From Helicobacter winghamensis ATCC BAA-430 (GTDB taxonomy: Bacteria; Campylobacterota; Campylobacteria; Campylobacterales; Helicobacteraceae), in NCBI RefSeq assembly GCF_028751035.1, contig NZ_CP063533.1, positions 1,302,001 through 1,366,000 of the forward strand: a DNA stretch of 64,000 bases, in the 5' to 3' direction. This document shows positions 54,502 to 63,222 of this stretch, one piece after another; position 1 is the stretch's first letter, and every line of letters starts with the position of its first letter. The notes under the pieces were generated by a model, which was not told where the DNA came from, ran no database searches, and saw nothing but the letters and a program-made list of their open reading frames with translations. The position numbers were made by a program, and so were the translations under genes.

Positions 54502-55323
54502 TTAAAATTTGCAAATAAAAATGTCTATATTAGAATTTTGCAAAACATCTAAGGCAAAAAAGCTAATTTTTCCGCTTGTTGGCAAGGCGATTAATGAAGC
54601 ATTTTTAGATTCCGCCACACTTAGCAATCTTGTATAAGATAAGATTCCACTATCTAGCACCACTTCACTTTTACCAGAGAAATTTTTTAAGAATTTTTTT
54701 GAAATTTCTTTTGCCCTATTTTCAGTATCTTTATTAAAACTTGAGATTTGTTCATCATCAGCACCATAATGCCCCAAACGCAACTCAAAAGGGCGTGCAA
54801 TCATATGATAAAAAATTAAATTTGCATTTGGAAAGAACTTGCGTGTCGCCTTTGCTGTCTTTAAAGAATCTTCTGAAAAATCCGTTGGAGAAAAAATATT
54901 TGCGTAATCTGGCAAAGACTCATCTTTTGTTACAAGCACTGGAATTTCAGCCTTTCTTACAATGCGTTTTGCCACAGAACCTAGTAAAACTTCTGTTAAA
55001 TGCTGCGTCTCTCCCGTTGCGCCAATGATTAGCAAACGGCATTCCCTGTCTTTTGCGTGTTTGTGAATCTCTTTGTGGATTGTGCCCACATAGCAAAATT
55101 GTGCAATCTCCACTTCTGGTTTTGGAAAATGATCTGCAATAAACTTTGCTAATGCCTCTTTACCGGCTTTTTTATCCTTTTTTGGATCGTGAAAAATAGA
55201 ATATTCCACTATATGCACAATATCAAGTGAGCATTTTTCTTTTTTTGCTAGATACATTGCCTTTGTTAAGCTAACCAAACTGCTTTTTGAAAAATCCGTT
55301 GCGACTACGATTCTATCTTTCAT
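54502..55323 (-). CDS. Tandem-domain universal stress protein
   Basis: A 273-residue cytoplasmic protein with two UspA domains (about 1-135 and 140-273). The first begins RIVVATDFSKSSLVSLTKAM and has the ATP-type loop LLIIGATGETQHLTEVLLGSVAKRIV; the second starts YANIFSPTDFSEDSLKTAKA and has a degenerate loop (LIALPTSGKI). Tandem Usps of this sort respond to stress in many Campylobacterota. It has its own TATAAT and terminator. Confidence 0.88.
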   Translation of the reverse strand: MKDRIVVATDFSKSSLVSLTKAMYLAKKEKCSLDIVHIVEYSIFHDPKKDKKAGKEALAKFIADHFPKPEVEIAQFCYVGTIHKEIHKHAKDRECRLLIIGATGETQHLTEVLLGSVAKRIVRKAEIPVLVTKDESLPDYANIFSPTDFSEDSLKTAKATRKFFPNANLIFYHMIARPFELRLGHYGADDEQISSFNKDTENRAKEISKKFLKNFSGKSEVVLDSGILSYTRLLSVAESKNASLIALPTSGKISFFALDVLQNSNIDIFICKF

Positions 55324-55356
55324 ACACCACCCTTAAATTTTAGATAAATAGCCTAC

Positions 55357-55362
55357 ATTATA
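55357..55362 (-). promoter_or_regulatory. -10 box for the universal stress protein gene
   Basis: Minus-strand TATAAT, with GG immediately upstream, 34 bp before the start codon. Confidence 0.5.
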
Positions 55363-55493
55363 CCAAAGATAAAGATTAAATAAAGCCAAAGACTTCATAA
55401 AATCCTTTAAATTTTTCATTATATTTTCAAAACTACCCATTTATCTTTTAGTTTATAAGATTTAGAAAATCTTAGTATTTAATCATTATAAAA

Positions 55494-55514
55494 CTTGACA
55501 ATAATAGACTAAAG
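55494..55514 (+). promoter_or_regulatory. HAIR-like operator (HspR) overlapping the clpB promoter
   Basis: CTTGACA-N7-ACTAAAG matches the HspR inverted repeat CTTGAGT-N7-ACTCAAG at 11 of 14 positions with exact spacing. It covers the -35 box and spacer, a place where a repressor would block polymerase. HspR and HAIR sites control chaperone operons in H. pylori. Confidence 0.5.
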
Positions 55515-55523
55515 TTATATAAT
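55495..55523 (+). promoter_or_regulatory. Consensus promoter of clpB
   Basis: TTGACA (55495-55500), 17-bp spacer, TATAAT (55518-55523). It is a full match to both consensus boxes with ideal spacing, unusual in a genus whose promoters often lack a -35. Confidence 0.85.
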
Positions 55524-55551
55524 ACACGCAATCTTAACACAAGGAAAATCT

Positions 55552-58125
55552 ATGAACCTTTTAGAAAAGCTCACCAACACATTACAAGAAACCTTAGAGC
55601 AAGGTGCTTCACTTGCCTTACATAATAAAAACCAAGAAATTGAACCTATTCATCTCTTTTGGGCTATGCTAACTAACACTAGCTCACTTTTAAACCAAGC
55701 TCTAAACCGCTTAAATATTGATAAAACAGCTCTTGAACTTGAAGCAAAAAGCATTGCTAGCGCACTTCCACAAAGCAGTAGCGTAACAAAAGAAAACCTT
55801 AAAATCTCACGCAATCTAAGCGATGCCTTAAACCAAGCTGATGGGCTAGCAACAAAAAATGGCGATTCTTATATTGCTCTTGATACCTTTATTCTGGCAA
55901 ATCTACAAGAGCCTACTATTAGGAATCTTTTTTCTAAATTTTTAGATATTAATGAGCTTAAAAAAACTTTTGAAGCAATGCGTGCAGGAGCTAAGATTGA
56001 TTCACAAAGCGCTGATGAAAACTTAGAATCCCTAGAAAAATTTGGCATTGATTTAACAAAAAAAGCCATTGAAGGCAAGCTTGACCCAGTCATCGGTAGA
56101 GATGAAGAAATCACCCATATGATGCAAATTTTAATTAGAAAGACAAAAAACAATCCTATTCTCCTAGGCGAACCCGGCGTTGGAAAAACCGCTGTTGTAG
56201 AGGGACTCGCACAAAGAATTGTTAAAAAAGAAGTGCCACTTTCTTTGCAAAACAAACGCGTAATTGCCCTTGATATGAGTGCATTAGTTGCAGGGGCAAA
56301 ATATCGCGGAGAGTTTGAAGACCGCTTAAAAAAAGTGATTGATGAAGTCAAAAAAAGTGGAAATGTTATTTTATTTATTGATGAAATCCATACAATCGTA
56401 GGTGCAGGCGCTAGCGAAGGTGGAATGGACGCTGCAAATATCCTAAAACCCGCTCTTGCAAGGGGAGAACTCCACACCATAGGCGCAACAACACTCAAAG
56501 AATACCGCAAATATTTTGAAAAAGACGCTGCCTTACAAAGACGATTCCAACCTGTAATGCTAAATGAGCCTAATGTTAATGAAGCCTTGCAAATTTTACG
56601 CGGGATTAAAGAAAGATTAGAAGCCCACCATAATGTAACTATAACAGATAGTGCATTAGTCGCCGCTGCAAAACTCTCAAGTCGCTATATTACAGATAGA
56701 TTCTTGCCTGATAAAGCCATTGATTTAATTGATGAAGCAGCCGCTGAACTTAAAATGCAAATAGAATCCGAACCAAGTGAGCTTGCCAAAGTTAAAAGAG
56801 AAATGGAAGCCTTGCAAGTTGAAAAAGAAGCACTTTTAATGGAAAAAAGCGAGAAAAACCAAGCACGCATTGCAGAAATCCAAAAAGAACTTAGCGACAA
56901 AGAAGAAGTTAAAAAAGCTCTAGAAGCGCAGTTTGAAACAGAAAAACAAGTGTTTAACAAAATTGCTAACATTAAAATAGAAATTGACTCTTTGCGCACA
57001 CAAAGCACGCTAGCTAAACGCAATGGGGATTTTAGCAAAGCTGCTGAAATTGATTATGGCAAGATTCCACAGCTAGAAAACGAACTCAAAGAGCAAAATC
57101 AAAAATGGGAGAATATGCAAGAAAATGGCACACTTTTAAGAAATGCAGTATTACCAGAATCCATTGCAGCAGTGATTAGCCGTTGGACACAAATCCCTAT
57201 TAAAAAAATGCTCCAAGATGAAAAGGACAAAATTCTAGGCATTGAAGAAGAGCTTAAAAAAGATGTTGTAGGACAAGATAATGCCTTGCACGCTATTGCA
57301 AGAGCTATAAAGCGCAATAAAGCAGGCTTAAGTGAGCTAAATCGCCCCATAGGAAGCTTTTTATTCTTAGGACCCACAGGTGTTGGGAAAACAGAATCAG
57401 CTAAAACGCTAGCTAGATTCTTATTTGATAGTGAGAAAAATCTTATCCGCATTGATATGAGCGAATATATGGAAAAACACGCTGCAAGCAGACTTGTTGG
57501 CGCACCTCCGGGATATGTAGGCTATGAAGAAGGTGGGCAACTCACAGAAGCAGTGCGTAGGAAACCTTATAGCGTCGTTCTATTTGATGAAATTGAAAAG
57601 GCACATCCAGATGTGTTTAATATGCTTTTACAGGTGCTTGATGATGGGCGATTAACTGACAATAAAGGCGTAACCATTGATTTTAGAAACACCATTATTA
57701 TTTTAACAAGCAATATTGCAAGCAATGCGATTATGGAAATTAGTGATTTAACAGAGCGTGAAAAAGCAGTAAAAGAAGCCCTAAAAGGCTATTTTAAGCC
57801 AGAATTTTTAAACCGCTTAGATGATATTATTATCTTTAATCCTTTAGGATTAGAGCAAATCACAAGCATTGTAGAAATTCTCTTTAAAACAATCCAAAAG
57901 AAAGTGCAAGAAAGAGATATTAACGTTACATTAGAAGAAAGCGCGAAAGAATTTATTGCAAAAGTCGGATTTGATCCTATTTATGGAGCTAGACCCCTTA
58001 AACGCGCACTTTATGAAGAAATTGAAGATCGCCTAGCAGATTTAATTTTACAAGATAAAATCAAAGAAGGGAGCAAGGTTAGCTTCTATGCAGAAAATGG
58101 TAGCATACACGCTAGAATCCTTTAA
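55552..58125 (+). CDS. clpB: ClpB protein disaggregase
   Basis: An 857-residue AAA+ chaperone that with DnaK pulls proteins out of aggregates. N-domain 1-145; first AAA module with [15 protein letters not shown] (about 205) and [13 protein letters not shown]; the middle coiled coil (about 400-525) that separates ClpB from ClpA; second AAA module with [12 protein letters not shown] (about 605) and [16 protein letters not shown]. No ClpP-binding loop. It stands alone under a strong promoter. Confidence 0.97.
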   Translation: MNLLEKLTNTLQETLEQGASLALHNKNQEIEPIHLFWAMLTNTSSLLNQALNRLNIDKTALELEAKSIASALPQSSSVTKENLKISRNLSDALNQADGLATKNGDSYIALDTFILANLQEPTIRNLFSKFLDINELKKTFEAMRAGAKIDSQSADENLESLEKFGIDLTKKAIEGKLDPVIGRDEEITHMMQILIRKTKNNPILLGEPGVGKTAVVEGLAQRIVKKEVPLSLQNKRVIALDMSALVAGAKYRGEFEDRLKKVIDEVKKSGNVILFIDEIHTIVGAGASEGGMDAANILKPALARGELHTIGATTLKEYRKYFEKDAALQRRFQPVMLNEPNVNEALQILRGIKERLEAHHNVTITDSALVAAAKLSSRYITDRFLPDKAIDLIDEAAAELKMQIESEPSELAKVKREMEALQVEKEALLMEKSEKNQARIAEIQKELSDKEEVKKALEAQFETEKQVFNKIANIKIEIDSLRTQSTLAKRNGDFSKAAEIDYGKIPQLENELKEQNQKWENMQENGTLLRNAVLPESIAAVISRWTQIPIKKMLQDEKDKILGIEEELKKDVVGQDNALHAIARAIKRNKAGLSELNRPIGSFLFLGPTGVGKTESAKTLARFLFDSEKNLIRIDMSEYMEKHAASRLVGAPPGYVGYEEGGQLTEAVRRKPYSVVLFDEIEKAHPDVFNMLLQVLDDGRLTDNKGVTIDFRNTIIILTSNIASNAIMEISDLTEREKAVKEALKGYFKPEFLNRLDDIIIFNPLGLEQITSIVEILFKTIQKKVQERDINVTLEESAKEFIAKVGFDPIYGARPLKRALYEEIEDRLADLILQDKIKEGSKVSFYAENGSIHARIL

Positions 58126-58129
58126 GATT

Positions 58130-58426
58130 CTAGCTAATATCATTTTCTTCAATCTTATTCTTTTCTTTCAAATTCAAAAGAAATTCATCAACACCTACAA
58201 AGAAATCCATTACATTTACTTCTAAAATCATAGATATTTGCAAAAGATGTTCAATATTAAAATGTGCTCCTTTTAAGCAAATCTCTGAAAAAGATACCAG
58301 ACTTACAGAATTATGTCCCATTGCAAGAGATAATTTTAATTGCGAATATTTCTTTTGTTTTCTAATTTTTGCAACATTTGCTCCAATAATTTTATAAGCA
58401 TACAAAACATCTTTTTGCTCTAACAA
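58130..58426 (-). CDS. XRE-type helix-turn-helix regulator
   Basis: A 98-residue DNA-binding protein: the HTH covers about residues 12-68 (IGANVAKIRKQKKYSQLKLS, SFSEICLKGAHFNIEHLLQI). It starts at TTG 58426 with AAGGTG just upstream; no in-frame ATG precedes the HTH. It is convergent with clpB (4 bp between stops) and divergent from the autotransporter, with repeated boxes in the 108-bp gap, so it probably controls itself and the autotransporter. Confidence 0.78.
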   Translation of the reverse strand: MLEQKDVLYAYKIIGANVAKIRKQKKYSQLKLSLAMGHNSVSLVSFSEICLKGAHFNIEHLLQISMILEVNVMDFFVGVDEFLLNLKEKNKIEENDIS

Positions 58427-58437
58427 ACTTCACCTTA

Positions 58438-58452
58438 TAATAATAAGTTATT
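58438..58452. promoter_or_regulatory. Operator box 1 in the XRE/autotransporter gap
   Basis: TAATAATAAGTTATT, matching 58490-58504 at 14 of 15 bases. The 52-bp distance is close to five DNA turns, which would put both boxes on one face. Confidence 0.5.
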
Positions 58453-58480
58453 TTTAATTATATTTTTTATAAAATCACTT

Positions 58481-58504
58481 AACAACTTGTAATAATAAGT
58501 TGTT
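58481..58504. promoter_or_regulatory. Operator box 2, palindromic, before the autotransporter
   Basis: AACAACTT-N8-AAGTTGTT, a perfect 8-bp inverted repeat containing the second copy of the direct-repeat box. It ends 30 bp before the autotransporter ATG, so bound regulator could cover its promoter or transcription start. Confidence 0.6.
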
Positions 58505-58534
58505 AATAATATTATTTAATTCAAGGAGATTAAG

Positions 58535-61054
58535 ATGTCCAAATTATCACTCGTAACGAGTAGGATCCTTCTAGGAGTAGGAATTGCAGGTGCTGTTGTA
58601 GCAAACGCAGTTACTATTTCAGATAAACCGAGCTTTGATACAAATTTCAAGTATTCTAATGGCTCTATAACAACAAGTGATAAATCAGCAATTACAACTG
58701 ATTCGAATTCAACTTTTAGCTATGATGTTAATACTTATGTAGATAAAGATGGAAAACCTTTAGATGTTAAAAATTTAAACATTAATGCAGATGGTAAAGA
58801 ACTAACTGTTAGTGCTGGAGCAAGTCTTGGAGGGGAAGCACAAGACAATTATGCTTTCAATATCAAAGCTAAAACAATCAATATTGATTCTGCAAATGTT
58901 TTTCAAAACTCTAACATTACAGGGGATACAACTTTCACTAATTCTTTGAATGTTACAGATAGTGTATTAAATATTAAAGGAAACACAACTTTAGGAAACA
59001 ACACTTCTTTAGATAATGGTCGTATCAATATCAATGGAGATTTAACAGCTAATGGTGGAACATTTAATTTTGCAGGAAATAGCTTAATTCATGCCACTGG
59101 AGCAGGAAATATCACAGGCTCAACTTTTAACCTAGATTCAGGAAATAATTTCTTCTTAGGAAAATACACTCTTGTGCAAGCAGATAAAAAATTAAATGCA
59201 AATGCAGCAACAAATACTCTAGGAAAAATTTCATATGATAGACATATTAATAGCTTGCTTAGCAATCCAAACACTCTAGGTCAAGGTGAAAATGGTGAAT
59301 ATGAAATTACAATGAATATCAACCAAGCAGGTGGCAATAGCACAAACACTCTACTAGGTCAGTTTGGATTAGATTATAAACTAGAGCTTTCAAAAGATGG
59401 AAAAACACTCTACATCAATGGAGAATCAACTGCAGACTTAAGCAAGACAGAAGTGAAAGCACTTCTTGGTGGTTTTATTACTCAAGAACAAACTTTAGTT
59501 ACTGCTGCAACACAAAAATTAAACACTTCAAAGACAGGTAAAGAAGCTAGCAAGAAAGGTGCTGAAACAGGCAAAAAAGACGCTGAAGCACAAAAGAAAA
59601 ACTTGCAAGCACAATTAGAAACTGCAAAAGATCAAGAGCAAAAAGATAAAATCCAACAACAAATTGATGCGCAAGATAAAATTATCGCAGATACAACCGC
59701 GCAAATCAATAAATTAACAAATGAGCTTAAATCTATTGAAGCAGCTCTAAAAGATCTTGCTAATAAATCTCAAGGCTTAACTGCAGCCGCAGGAAAAACA
59801 GAAGCAATTGATATCATTAAAGCAATCACACCAAATATCAATGCAAATCTTGCAAATAGCGCACTAACTAATATCAAAGATAAAAATAACACCGTTTTGG
59901 CTGGAGTTATGCTTGATAGTGGAAATCTCGCTTCTATGACAACTTCACTTTCTAACGCAGGAAATAACGCAGAAGCAATTGGAATCTTAAATGGTATCGT
60001 AACTGCTAAAGGCATAGATAATAGTAAAATTCTAGGAGCAATCACAAACACAAACTTCTTCAAAACTACAAGAGATAATGCAAAAGCTATCGCAAACCTT
60101 TCTGATTCTTCATCTTCTGCGACAAATGCAATCAATGTGTCAAATGATATGGCAATTGGAAGTCGTATTGCAAGATTTAATAATCCTTATGGAGATAAAT
60201 TTGCAAGTGTAGCTTCTGATACTGGATCATACAAATATTATGACACATATACAGCTAGCGTATGGACAAATGTGTTTGGTGGTGCAAATATCATTGATGG
60301 CGAATCTGGTGGTTTATATGGAATTAGTGTTGGTGTTGATGGAAACCTTACAGACAATGTTTTATTGGGTGGATATATAACTTATGCCAATGCAACACTA
60401 GAAGACAATCTTGTTAATCAAGAGTCTGATAACTTCCAATTTGGTGCATATTCTCTTATTAAACTTAATCCAACTTGGGAGCTTAATCTAAGAGCATATG
60501 GACAATTTGGCAAAACAGATCAAGAAGTTTCTACAATTGCTGGAGCAAATACTGCAGATTTTACAAAAAGATTCTTTGGTCTTAGTGCAAATGTTGGAAA
60601 AGTGCTAGATTTTGGTAATAGCATTTTCTTAAAACCATTTATCGGCGCAAATTATTACTTTAGCTACACTCCAGACTATACAGAATCCGGCGTTTTAGCT
60701 CAACATGTAAGATCATCTACAAACAATTCTTTAAGCCTTGAAGTAGGTGCGGAATTTAGAAAATACTTCAATGCAAGTTCTTATCTTTTCGTAACACCAA
60801 AAATTGAACAATATGTTTTAAACAATGGGGACGATTATGTTGCAAGATTTGCTGGTTCTAGCTCAGTATTTAGCATTGCAGGAACAGACAAAGAAAAAAC
60901 TTATGGTCAATTAACAATTGGCGGAAATGTAGAGCTTAGTGATTCTTGGAGTTTCAATGCAGGTATCGGGGCAAAACAAATTTTAGCAGGTGAAGTTGAT
61001 GACAAAAATGAAACTTATCTTAGCGGAAATGTTGGCTTAAAATACAAATTCTAA
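58535..61054 (+). CDS. Autotransporter adhesin-like protein with coiled-coil insert
   Basis: An 839-residue type V secreted protein. Signal region 1-25 (ILLGVGIAGAVVANA); passenger about 26-560 with Asn/Thr/Gly-rich beta-helix-like repeats up to about 300; then a strongly charged Lys/Glu/Gln coiled coil (about 303-412); then a helical linker; and a C-terminal beta-barrel (about 565-839) ending GNVGLKYKF with the final Phe. No protease triad or RGD is evident. AAGGAG precedes the ATG. The mosaic passenger and dedicated XRE regulator suggest a regulated surface adhesin; the ligand is unknown. Confidence 0.87.
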   Translation: MSKLSLVTSRILLGVGIAGAVVANAVTISDKPSFDTNFKYSNGSITTSDKSAITTDSNSTFSYDVNTYVDKDGKPLDVKNLNINADGKELTVSAGASLGGEAQDNYAFNIKAKTINIDSANVFQNSNITGDTTFTNSLNVTDSVLNIKGNTTLGNNTSLDNGRININGDLTANGGTFNFAGNSLIHATGAGNITGSTFNLDSGNNFFLGKYTLVQADKKLNANAATNTLGKISYDRHINSLLSNPNTLGQGENGEYEITMNINQAGGNSTNTLLGQFGLDYKLELSKDGKTLYINGESTADLSKTEVKALLGGFITQEQTLVTAATQKLNTSKTGKEASKKGAETGKKDAEAQKKNLQAQLETAKDQEQKDKIQQQIDAQDKIIADTTAQINKLTNELKSIEAALKDLANKSQGLTAAAGKTEAIDIIKAITPNINANLANSALTNIKDKNNTVLAGVMLDSGNLASMTTSLSNAGNNAEAIGILNGIVTAKGIDNSKILGAITNTNFFKTTRDNAKAIANLSDSSSSATNAINVSNDMAIGSRIARFNNPYGDKFASVASDTGSYKYYDTYTASVWTNVFGGANIIDGESGGLYGISVGVDGNLTDNVLLGGYITYANATLEDNLVNQESDNFQFGAYSLIKLNPTWELNLRAYGQFGKTDQEVSTIAGANTADFTKRFFGLSANVGKVLDFGNSIFLKPFIGANYYFSYTPDYTESGVLAQHVRSSTNNSLSLEVGAEFRKYFNASSYLFVTPKIEQYVLNNGDDYVARFAGSSSVFSIAGTDKEKTYGQLTIGGNVELSDSWSFNAGIGAKQILAGEVDDKNETYLSGNVGLKYKF

Positions 61055-61092
61055 GCAACAATACAAAACCAAACTTCAATTTTAATCTCCAC

Positions 61093-61126
61093 CTATTTAA
61101 GTTAGGTTTTCACCTAACTTAAATAG
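61093..61126. terminator. Long perfect hairpin after the autotransporter
   Basis: A 15-bp perfect stem (CTATTTAAGTTAGGT and its complement) with a TTTC loop, 39 bp after the stop. No T-run follows, so it may act as an RNA-stabilising or bidirectional element. Confidence 0.6.
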
Positions 61127-61230
61127 AATATTCGTATCTCACTTGTATTAAAAAATTCATAAACAATAAGAGAATATAAAAGTTACCGACTATTTTGGAA
61201 AAATTGGAGAAATATAAGAATCATTAGAAA

Positions 61231-61260
61231 AACTAAGCATAATAATATGCCTAGCTTTTT
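61231..61260 (+). terminator. Second hairpin with T-run, autotransporter side
   Basis: CTAAGCATA, loop ATAA, TATGCCTAG (one mismatch) followed by CTTTTT. It lies between the convergent autotransporter and flgG genes and reads as a terminator on the plus strand. Confidence 0.6.
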
Positions 61261-61270
61261 ACAGAAAATT

Positions 61271-62062
61271 TTAATTACGCTTGAGCTGATTAACAATTTG
61301 AAGCATAGAATCTGCAGTTTGAATAGATTTAGAGTTTGCTTCATACGCCCTTTGTCCAACAATCAAATCTGTCATTTCTTCAACAAGCTTCACATTACTT
61401 GTTTCTACAAATCCTTGCGCTAATTGCCCAAAGCCATTTAACCCCGGAGTGCCTACAATTGGATCGCCTGAAGCGTTTGTGTTAAGATAGAGATTATCTC
61501 CTAGTGCGTGCAAACCTGCTGGGTTAATAAAATTCACCGTTTCAATCTGCCCAAGTTGATTGACTTCTGTTTCATTGCCTTGCACAACAGTTACGGTGCC
61601 GTCTTTCCCAATATTAATCTGTGTGGCATCATCTGGGATTGTGATATTTGGCACTAGCAAATAACCTTGCGCATTCACTACATTCCCTTCATCATCACGC
61701 TTAAACGAACCATCGCGTGTGTAAGCAATCGTGCCATCAGGCAATTCAATTTGAAAAAACCCATTCCCTGTAATTGCCACATCAAGATTCTGCTCTGTTT
61801 CTTTAAAATTCCCTTGCGAGAAAATCTTTTGCACCGCTGTTGGTCGCACACCTAGCCCCACTTCAATCCCCGTTGGGCTTAGCGTTGTTTCACTTGTGCT
61901 AGAACCTGCATATTGCAACACTTGATGGAACAAGTCCGCAAACTCCGCTCTTTCTTTTCTATAACCAAAGGTATTTACATTTGAGATATTGTTTGAAGTT
62001 ACATCAATTTGTAATTGTTGTCCTAACATTCCTGTTGTTGCTGTATAAAGTGCGCGCATCAT
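61271..62062 (-). CDS. flgG: Flagellar distal rod protein FlgG
   Basis: A 263-residue rod protein exported by the flagellar type III system; it forms the shaft through the peptidoglycan and outer membrane. N-terminal LYTATTGMLGQQLQIDVTSN and NISNVNTFGYRKERAEF, the ITGNGFFQIE and TRDGSFKRD segments and the C-terminal EMTDLIVGQRAYEANSKSIQ are family signatures. The start has two adjacent ATG codons. It is 12 bp after flgF and shares its sigma-54 promoter. Confidence 0.95.
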   Translation of the reverse strand: MMRALYTATTGMLGQQLQIDVTSNNISNVNTFGYRKERAEFADLFHQVLQYAGSSTSETTLSPTGIEVGLGVRPTAVQKIFSQGNFKETEQNLDVAITGNGFFQIELPDGTIAYTRDGSFKRDDEGNVVNAQGYLLVPNITIPDDATQINIGKDGTVTVVQGNETEVNQLGQIETVNFINPAGLHALGDNLYLNTNASGDPIVGTPGLNGFGQLAQGFVETSNVKLVEEMTDLIVGQRAYEANSKSIQTADSMLQIVNQLKRN

Positions 62063-62074
62063 TTTAAATCCTTT

Positions 62075-62908
62075 TTATGCTTTTGCTGCTAGTTTTGTGA
62101 TTGCTTCTGTGTTTAGCTCATCCATATGCGTTTTTAACACCTTAGAATAAGCTTCTACTAAGCGATTTGTTTCAATCAGTCCTGTCATCTCTTGGACAAC
62201 ATTAATATTGCTTTTTTCTAAAAACCCTTGGCGGACTGCCCCGCTTCGCTCTAGTGCTTCGCGTTCATCTGTGCGTTCTTGCGGGTAAGAGTAGAGATTA
62301 TCGCCGATTTTTTTAAGATATTTTGGATTTTCAAAAGACACCACGCCGATATTTGCCATTAATGCCATTTCACTAATGCCTTCGTTATTTAAATCCCTTG
62401 TATAAATGTTGCCATTGCTATCCACTTCTACTTGGAATCCATCAATAAATTCAATATATTGTGGAGCGTCTAAGTATTCGCGCGGAAGCACGGGATAACC
62501 TTCTTTAGTAACAAGCCTGCCTTGCTCATTTAGCACAAAGGAGCCATCACGCGTGTAGCGGATTCCATCAGGTGTCTCTACCATAAAATACATATTTTCT
62601 TTACTCAAAGCAAAGTCAAATGTATTATCTGTAATCATCATTCCGCCCACTTTATTGTCTGTGTATTCTTCTACAATTTGTGGAACGCGGTTTAAAGAGC
62701 GGTTATAAAACTGCGCTGCGTCTTTTGTTTGCTCATCAATAGGCAAAAACTCTTTGTGCTGTTCATATAAGCGCATAAAATCACCAATCACAACATCATC
62801 GCGTTTAAAGCCTGTTGTGTTAGCATTTGCGATATTGTTTGCAATAACATCTAGGCGGTTAATTTGCGTAACCATACCGCCTACGGAGTTGTAATATCCA
62901 CCTTGCAT
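62075..62908 (-). CDS. flgF: Flagellar proximal rod-type protein (FlgF; often annotated FlgG2)
   Basis: A 277-residue rod protein with MQGGYYNSVGGMVTQINRLD, VIANNIANANTTGFKRDDVV and TRDGSF, and a C-terminal EMTGLIETNRLVEAYSKVLK. It resembles the second FlgG-like protein of H. pylori. As its position ahead of flgG and its N-terminus suggest FlgF, I name it so, with some doubt between FlgF and FlgG2. Confidence 0.85.
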   Translation of the reverse strand: MQGGYYNSVGGMVTQINRLDVIANNIANANTTGFKRDDVVIGDFMRLYEQHKEFLPIDEQTKDAAQFYNRSLNRVPQIVEEYTDNKVGGMMITDNTFDFALSKENMYFMVETPDGIRYTRDGSFVLNEQGRLVTKEGYPVLPREYLDAPQYIEFIDGFQVEVDSNGNIYTRDLNNEGISEMALMANIGVVSFENPKYLKKIGDNLYSYPQERTDEREALERSGAVRQGFLEKSNINVVQEMTGLIETNRLVEAYSKVLKTHMDELNTEAITKLAAKA

Positions 62909-62940
62909 TCTAAGCCTTTTTTACAAAATTACAAGACTTA

Positions 62941-62958
62941 AAGCAAAAGGTATTCCAC
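62941..62958 (-). promoter_or_regulatory. Sigma-54 promoter of flgF-flgG
   Basis: On the minus strand GTGGAATACCTTTTGCTT, with GG and GC exactly ten bases apart, 33 bp before the flgF start. Confidence 0.83.
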
Positions 62959-62975
62959 AATAAAATCGTGTTTAA

Positions 62976-63090
62976 TTATTCCTTAAAAAGTTTGCTATGG
63001 CTTCCTAGCCTTACAAGGTAGATTATTTTGTAACTTTCTGCTTCTTGCATATACTTCTGCAAAATTACTATAAGTCTTAGAATCTCCCTT
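62976..63090 (-). pseudogene. Relic of a RelE/ParE-family toxin gene
   Basis: In the 314-bp gap between flgF and the flagellin gene, the minus strand from about 63050 to the stop at 62976 reads YKIIYLVRLGSHSKLFKE, very like the C-terminal strands of RelE/YafQ-type toxins (pattern LxxRLGSHSxLF). The rest of the toxin and any antitoxin are missing or scrambled by frameshifts; upstream coding traces reach about 63090. It is probably a decayed toxin-antitoxin remnant. The remainder of the gap, apart from the sigma-54 promoter and flagellin terminator, shows nothing. Confidence 0.4.
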
Positions 63091-63197
63091 ACCACACATT
63101 TTAATAGCTTCTAGTGTTTAGGCTTTTTGGATTCCTTTAGAGACTAGCATTATAATGAAAGATTTTAAAAAAAGAAAAAGAAGCGGAGATAAAGAAT

Positions 63198-63218
63198 AGA
63201 ATCCCAAAAAGGGATTCT
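63198..63218 (-). terminator. Terminator of the flagellin gene
   Basis: AGAATCCC, five-base loop, GGGATTCT: an 8-bp perfect stem 4 bp after the stop. A second small hairpin (GACTAC-TTCA-GTAGTC) is formed by the last codons and stop themselves. Confidence 0.7.
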
Positions 63219-63222
63219 AAGA

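Noticed and set aside
55869-56510. 213-residue minus-strand open frame inside clpB
   Set aside because: It lies wholly antisense to a strongly conserved gene, has no ribosome site and is Ser/Ile/Phe-rich, as antisense frames in AT-rich genes usually are.
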